Shown here piece after piece: positions 59,971 to 64,000 of a DNA stretch of 64,000 bases. The DNA comes from Arthrobacter sp. StoSoilA2 (GTDB lineage: Bacteria; Actinomycetota; Actinomycetes; Actinomycetales; Micrococcaceae): contig NZ_AP024643.1 in assembly GCF_019977195.1 (NCBI RefSeq), positions 4,092,001-4,156,000 of the forward strand, written 5' to 3'. The translations under genes were made by a program, and so were the position numbers. Under the pieces are notes generated by a model. It did no database searches. It saw only the letters and a list, made by a program, of their open reading frames with translations, and was not told the origin of the DNA. Within the stretch, counting starts at the first letter, position 1. Every line of letters starts with the position of its first letter.

Positions 59971-60986
59971 CGTTTAGTGCCGATGAGGTCAATGCCGAGC
60001 TGCTCGAACTGATTCAGGATTGCCGTCACGGATCCTGTTGCTACGGCCTCTGGGAGGTTGAGGGCCGGCGCTATGAGCGCGGCAGCAGCGCTGACGTCCT
60101 GCAGGTTGGAGATGGCCTCGATGATGGTAGCTGCGTCAATCCCGACCTTGAAGACGCGTCCGGACTTGGTGTCCAAAAGACTGTGCTCGCCACCATGTCG
60201 AATGATGAACGGCGCACCGGGCGATGGCAGCTCGCCATTTGTGGATGCTCCGTAGAGGCTTAGGCCGAAGCCAACAAATTGAGTGCTTGCACGGTCCTCC
60301 CTGAAGATGAACTTCCAGGCATCCAACGCTGCCAGGTAGCGGGGAATCCATGGTCTGGCTGCCAGCGATTCGCGAACACTACGGGGGTCGCGGATGGAGG
60401 CAATCGAAGACTCCGGCTGGAGCGCGAGCGATCTTCTTTGGAGATCGGAAAAGGGATCGCCAATTCGGCCGATCTTCGCGCCGTACGGACCACTGAGGAC
60501 TGTTCCGTCGGCCGCAATGTGCAGCCTCGCGAGATCCTGGCAGCTTTGTCCGGTCAACAATCCGCGTTCGGCCAAGACGGCATTGACCTCGATGAGCTGA
60601 CGAATAAAGTGGCCCGAACGGCGGGCTTCGTCGGCGTCGTCGAAGAATGCCAGCCAGTCATCGTCGGAGGTGATGCGGACGAGCGTGACCCCCACAAGAT
60701 TCACGAAGGGAATGGCTACGTAATCCTGAATCTCCAGGCTGAGCGTGCCGTTCACCAAGAGTTCTTCTCCGGTGGCATCGAACGAGCCGGACACGGCTGT
60801 GATGGCTTCGTCGTCCCTGTCGCCATTGAGGGCAAGGATGACGGAGCCCTCACCGGCCAATGTTTTTGCGTAGTCAGTGTGCTCGGGATTCTCCACGAAA
60901 ACTACATGGCCTGCGATGCGCCCCGGTATGCCGGTAATCCACTGATCTACCGCCGCGGCAATGGTCTGTTGTTCATTCAGCGTCAA
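59967..60986 (-). CDS. mpaB: Daptide-type RiPP recognition protein (MpaB-like)
   Basis: A 339-residue soluble protein, first gene of the operon. Residues about 235-339 are PqqD/RRE-like (HGGEHSLLDTKSGRVFKVGIDAATIIEAI, then a helical end), the type of winged helix that binds leader peptides. The N-terminal 230 residues have no motif I can name, though they are consistent with the MpaB-like proteins of daptide clusters. TTG 60986 is the only good start, with a G-rich site eight bases upstream. It probably hands the precursors to the decarboxylase and aminotransferase. Confidence 0.75.
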   Translation of the reverse strand: MTLNEQQTIAAAVDQWITGIPGRIAGHVVFVENPEHTDYAKTLAGEGSVILALNGDRDDEAITAVSGSFDATGEELLVNGTLSLEIQDYVAIPFVNLVGVTLVRITSDDDWLAFFDDADEARRSGHFIRQLIEVNAVLAERGLLTGQSCQDLARLHIAADGTVLSGPYGAKIGRIGDPFSDLQRRSLALQPESSIASIRDPRSVRESLAARPWIPRYLAALDAWKFIFREDRASTQFVGFGLSLYGASTNGELPSPGAPFIIRHGGEHSLLDTKSGRVFKVGIDAATIIEAISNLQDVSAAAALIAPALNLPEAVATGSVTAILNQFEQLGIDLIGTKR

Positions 60987-61010
60987 TTACCCAACCCCCA
61001 ATAGTTTCCC

Positions 61011-61025
61011 TCGTTCTTGGAACGA
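61011..61025. promoter_or_regulatory. Inverted repeat before the daptide-type operon
   Basis: TCGTTC and GAACGA surround TTG, 25-39 bases upstream of the first start codon. The position is right for an operator near the +1 region. Confidence 0.4.
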
Positions 61026-61067
61026 AGCTATGGGCTGGAGAAGGTGCCACAGAGGAGGAAATCGAAA

Positions 61068-61144
61068 CTAGGTGGTGGAATGCCCCAAAGATAAGTGCCG
61101 CGTGGGGCTATCTAGGTGGAGGGGAATGGTGGTCTAGGTGGTGG
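61068..61144. repeat. Direct repeats of about 22 bp period upstream of the daptide-type operon
   Basis: CTAGGTGG occurs at 61068, 61112 and 61134, each followed by [TA]GG; a weaker copy (ATAAGTGC) lies at 61091. The steps are 23, 21 and 22 bases, that is two helical turns, so they lie on one DNA face. This layout suits an activator that binds direct repeats, such as LytTR or OmpR types. Confidence 0.6.
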
Positions 61145-61275
61145 AATCAATGCCCGATCATGTCGAGGCAGCCGCCATCCATGACGCCTCCACCTGGGGC
61201 GATGTCCACCTCGCCATCCAGCGACACGTATCCATAGACGCAACCGGCAGTGAAGAATCTTTGGGGAAACCTACG

Positions 61276-61575
61276 ATGAACGCGAACTCAGCCAAGCGGA
61301 TCCGAAGCTACTGGCTAGGTTTAGCCATCTCTTATGGGCTGGCCCTCACTGTTGCGACCGTGACCGATCGGGAGACCGCCTCAGATGCACCAGCAATTAG
61401 CCTCCTCGCGTCTGCCTTCACGGCCGCGGCGATCCTCATTCATGGAACGTCCATAGCGATCTGGGCCGGACCCCTCCTGGGTGGGGTCAGCGCCGTCGTC
61501 ATGTATTTGGTGCTGGCCAAGTATGGACGGTTCTACAGTTCGTGTTCTGCGGGCGCGGATCGGCCTTCCGAATAG
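61276..61575 (+). CDS. Hypothetical membrane protein (99 residues)
   Basis: A 99-residue protein with about three helices (IRSYWLGLAISYGLALTVATV, then ISLLASAFTAAAILIHGTSIAIWAGPLLGGVSAVVMYLVLA). ATG 61276 has GGGGAAA six bases upstream. A longer frame from 61138 has no helix and lies over the direct repeats. It diverges from the daptide-type operon and could be part of its regulation or immunity, or unrelated. No family recognised. Confidence 0.6.
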   Translation: MNANSAKRIRSYWLGLAISYGLALTVATVTDRETASDAPAISLLASAFTAAAILIHGTSIAIWAGPLLGGVSAVVMYLVLAKYGRFYSSCSAGADRPSE

Positions 61576-61817
61576 GCAATTCATGACGCGTAGTCGTGAC
61601 TGCCACAGACCCCGACGGAGTCAAGGCCACCTTCTATTTGTCGCGGGGACAGCATGCCAAGGGCAGCACTTTCTAATGAATTGACTGGAAATGAAACGAT
61701 GATTCGTCTATAGTGCCTAATCTATTTTTGGGTGCGCTCATATGACTTGCTGTTCGCCACGACGTCCTATACTGTGATCCATGCATTAATTCAGCAACAG
61801 AAATATTTGGGGGAAAA

Positions 61818-62621
61818 ATGGGGAAATTACCTAAGCAAATGGCCGTTATCGCAAGCGCGGCCCTGCTTATCGGACTTGCGGCCACGCCGGCGAGTGCCGA
61901 AGTCGGAAAGAAGCTCTCCAATGCTGAAATTGAAGCGCAAATTGATCAGTTTGTTGCAAACAACCCTCAGGACATTGTTGGGCTCAACAAACTTTCAAAG
62001 AAGTTGACGGGACAGAGCACCCGAATCTCGCTGAACAATGAGGGTGAGGTCAGCGCGGAGCATGCCCAAGCTGTCCTGAATGGCGAGAGCACGGGGCTTC
62101 AGCCGATGGCTTTCCCGCAGGACGCCTTCAATGTCTTCGTCACGTACGTGCCGCTGGCACAGGGAAGCCGCCAGTTGAAGGTCTATGGCCAGTGGAACTG
62201 GCGGGATGACTTCGTCGGCCAAGGCGCCCCCGAGGACTTGGCTTCCTTGCAGTTCACTTATCCTGACTGTGTTCGGCACGGAAATCTCCTGGCCAATACC
62301 GGCAAGTATGATGGAACGGTCACCAATCGTGCCACCCTGCGGGACGCCGGTGTGGGCTCAAAGTCCCCCATTTGGAATATTGCAGATGGTACTTCCGGTT
62401 TCGCAAACCTGACCGACAATGGGTACGTCACATCGACGCTGAACGCGGCCAATTGCACAGTTGGTGGTCCGGCGCAGGTGGGAATTGCATTCTCATACGA
62501 GGCAAACCGTGGTGGGAGTGTCGCCAGCGTGTCTGTTGGTTGGGGATTCCTGAACATTGGATATAACAGCCAGGGTGACGTCCTGCGCAAGTCTTCCCAG
62601 CCGATCTATGGAGCCCTCTAA
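61818..62621 (+). CDS. Secreted protein of unknown function
   Basis: A 267-residue exported protein with a signal peptide (MAVIASAALLIGLAATPASA). The N-terminal mature part (about 30-90) is helical and charged; from about 105 the protein is strand-rich with FVTYVPLAQGSRQLKVYGQWNWRDDF and a two-cysteine core (LQFTYPDCVRH and LNAANCTVGG), which may be disulfide-linked. ATG 61818 has GGGGGAAAA upstream. The region before it is AT-rich and includes a TATACT box at 61768. The overlapping small gene 62608 may make a partner. I do not recognise a family; codon use is less GC-rich than the neighbours. Confidence 0.75.
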   Translation: MGKLPKQMAVIASAALLIGLAATPASAEVGKKLSNAEIEAQIDQFVANNPQDIVGLNKLSKKLTGQSTRISLNNEGEVSAEHAQAVLNGESTGLQPMAFPQDAFNVFVTYVPLAQGSRQLKVYGQWNWRDDFVGQGAPEDLASLQFTYPDCVRHGNLLANTGKYDGTVTNRATLRDAGVGSKSPIWNIADGTSGFANLTDNGYVTSTLNAANCTVGGPAQVGIAFSYEANRGGSVASVSVGWGFLNIGYNSQGDVLRKSSQPIYGAL

Positions 62622-62790
62622 CTTGGATCTCACTCTCACGCTTTTTGTACCGCTGATCTTTGCGGCAATATTCCTGTATGTCCTTTACGGTGTCATTTAT
62701 CGTGCCGTAAAGAATGCAATCAAGGATGCTCGTCGTGAACTTGAAAACGATGCGTTGACCAGCCACGATTCCGGCGGTGCTGAGTCGTAG
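62608..62790 (+). CDS. 60-residue membrane protein overlapping the secreted gene
   Basis: A 60-residue protein with one strong helix (LTLFVPLIFAAIFLYVLYGVIYRAV) and a charged C-terminal part, KNAIKDARRELEND. ATG 62608 lies 14 bases inside the secreted-protein gene in another frame, suggesting coupled translation. Secreted protein plus small membrane partner resembles a toxin/immunity or anchor pair; this is inferred by position only. Confidence 0.62.
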   Translation: MEPSNLDLTLTLFVPLIFAAIFLYVLYGVIYRAVKNAIKDARRELENDALTSHDSGGAES

Positions 62791-62805
62791 ATTTTGATCT
62801 CATGC

Positions 62806-62837
62806 AGCGAGCCCCGAGATAGCCCTCGGGGCTCGCT
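62806..62837 (+). terminator. Terminator hairpin
   Basis: 13-bp perfect arms AGCGAGCCCCGAG and the inverse around a 6-base loop, after the small membrane gene and before the convergent MFS gene. Confidence 0.8.
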
Positions 62838-62902
62838 GTTGTACGGCAAAGACTCATGGATACTTGATTCCTGCTTTCGAAGCAAGCATCAGTGACAAAA
62901 CC

Positions 62903-64000
62903 CTACAGAACCGTCGTCCTCGACAATGACAGATCCTTCGTCTCGCGGAAGAACAACACCACAACCACCGCGGACACCAGAGCCATGCCCATCAGGTAGA
63001 ACGCCGGAGCCAACGGCGTCCCAAAGCCAGCCACCAATCCGGTCGCCACGAACGGAGCCGTCCCACCGAACAGGACGTAGGCCAAGGTGTAACCGATCGC
63101 AGACCCGGAAGCACGGACCGATGAAGGGAACATCTCCACCAGGGCCGGAACGTTGGACGTACCAATCACCGCAACCAAAGCACCCAGGACGCTGGTGCCC
63201 AAGATCGCGAACCGAGTCCCAACGGCATGATGGAGAATGCCGGAATGGTCATCACCACAAAGCCAACACACGCCACCAGCAGCATCCGCTTGCGGCCGTA
63301 ACGGTCGCTGGCACGTGCGGCCAGAGGGCACACTGCTGTGTACACCAGCATCGTGACTACGCTCGTGATCATCGATTCAGTGCTTGAGTAGTGAAGGCTC
63401 GAGGTCATGTACGCGATCATGTAGCTGCTCATCAGGTAGTAAGCGATCGCGTTGGTGATGCTGTAGCCAAACAGTGTGAAGATCTGCCGTGCGCAAAGCC
63501 GGATGGCATCACCCAAGGGCTTCTTCGCCACGTTGCCCCGTTTCTCCAGGCCACGGAACACCGGAGTGTCGTCCACCCTGGACCGGATGTAGAGGCCAAT
63601 GAGGCCGAGCGGGGCTGCGAGCAGGAAGGGGATTCGCCAGCCCCAAGCCTGAAGGTCGGCCGGGCTCAGAGTCGCAGTAATGGCCGCGCCGAGCAACGCA
63701 CCGGCAACCGAAGCCAGGCCGACAGTGGCCGGGATGATGCTGGCGTACGTGGCGCGCTTACCTTCCGGCGCATACTCCACGATGAACGCCGACGAGCCCG
63801 TGTACTCACCACCTGTCGTGAAGCCCTGAACCGCACGGAACAAGAAGAGCAGGATCGGAGCCCACACGCCGATCACGGCAAAAGTCGGCAGGATACCGAT
63901 GCAGAACGTCGCAGCGCTCATGATCAGCACGCACAGCCCAAGCATCTTGTTCCTGCCAATCCGGTCACCGTAACGTCCAAAGAAGGCCGCGCCGAGCGGC
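62903..64000 (-). pseudogene. MFS metabolite:H+ symporter (MHS family), frameshifted, partial
   Basis: The two overlapping frames are pieces of one carrier. From the right edge the first frame reads FFGRYGDRIGRNKML and continues through RAVQGFTTGGEYTGSSAFIVEYAPEGKR to PAFSIMP, then breaks. The second frame resumes with VGTRFAILGTSVLGALVAVIGTSNVPALVEMFPSSVRASG and ends at 62903. One added base in the CCC run at 63218-63220 would restore a single frame. This is the ProP/ShiA-like branch (shikimate, alpha-ketoglutarate, proline/betaine). The start lies beyond 64000. It is either a true frameshift or a sequence error at a homopolymer. Confidence 0.8.

Noticed and set aside
1..64000. Search for tRNA, rRNA, CRISPR, transposase and phage genes
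   Set aside because: None was seen on either strand by reading; short or degenerate examples could be missed without software.

Overview
The window looks like the chromosome of a high-GC Gram-positive soil actinomycete, most likely Arthrobacter or Paenarthrobacter (Micrococcaceae). This rests on overall composition, heavy use of ATGA/GTGA coupled starts, strong G-rich Shine-Dalgarno sites, GTG and TTG starts, and the protein families present. No rRNA, tRNA, CRISPR array, insertion sequence or prophage gene was seen. Both ends cut through transporter genes.

Left part (1-16.8 kb). A truncated SulP transporter is followed by a coupled cassette of acyl-CoA dehydrogenase, PIG-L deacetylase/methyltransferase and family 2 glycosyltransferase. 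Next come a small adenylate kinase and an ArsR/AHSA1 pair. Two genes for pectin side-chain breakdown follow, a YetA/PcRGLX-like (PL26-type) protein and a secreted PL11 rhamnogalacturonan lyase. They lie about 8 kb apart but share the same pair of LacI-type operators. Between them sits an RpiR-controlled MFS/GAF/amidohydrolase operon.

Middle (16.9-41.9 kb). This holds a processive glycosyltransferase with a 58-residue LAxTG-tailed partner, a secreted GH16-like glucanase, NUDIX, hydrolase and MOSC genes, and a heterodimeric ABC exporter with one degenerate ATP site. It continues with an azoreductase, a HAD phosphatase and a compact cluster of AvrD-like protein, ketoacyl-ACP synthase III, acyl carrier protein and flavodoxin-like reductase, facing an HxlR regulator and a thioesterase. 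That cluster resembles a machine for syringolide- or butenolide-like signals. A CYTH-CHAD protein, an NRAMP-related transporter with altered metal motifs plus PRC-barrel partners, several very small membrane proteins, a truncated IclR regulator and a dTMP-kinase-like gene follow.

Right part (42-64 kb). A LysR-controlled operon (tartrate dehydrogenase, DctA carrier, glycerate kinase) forms a complete route from tartrate to 2-phosphoglycerate. An orphan HsdR-N-like protein and a secreted gamma-glutamyltransferase follow. The main discovery is a contiguous minus-strand operon at 50,186-60,986 with the full gene set of a daptide-type RiPP: recognition protein, aminotransferase, iron-ADH-like oxidative decarboxylase, three precursor peptides (47, 41 and 45 residues, all ending in Thr), methyltransferase, M50 intramembrane protease and ABC transporter. 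It also contains a YcaO gene with intact ATP-binding motifs, coupled between methyltransferase and protease, which suggests an extra backbone modification. Repeats of about 22 bp period lie upstream of the operon. The window ends with a secreted protein, a small membrane protein, and an MFS symporter gene carrying a frameshift in a homopolymer.
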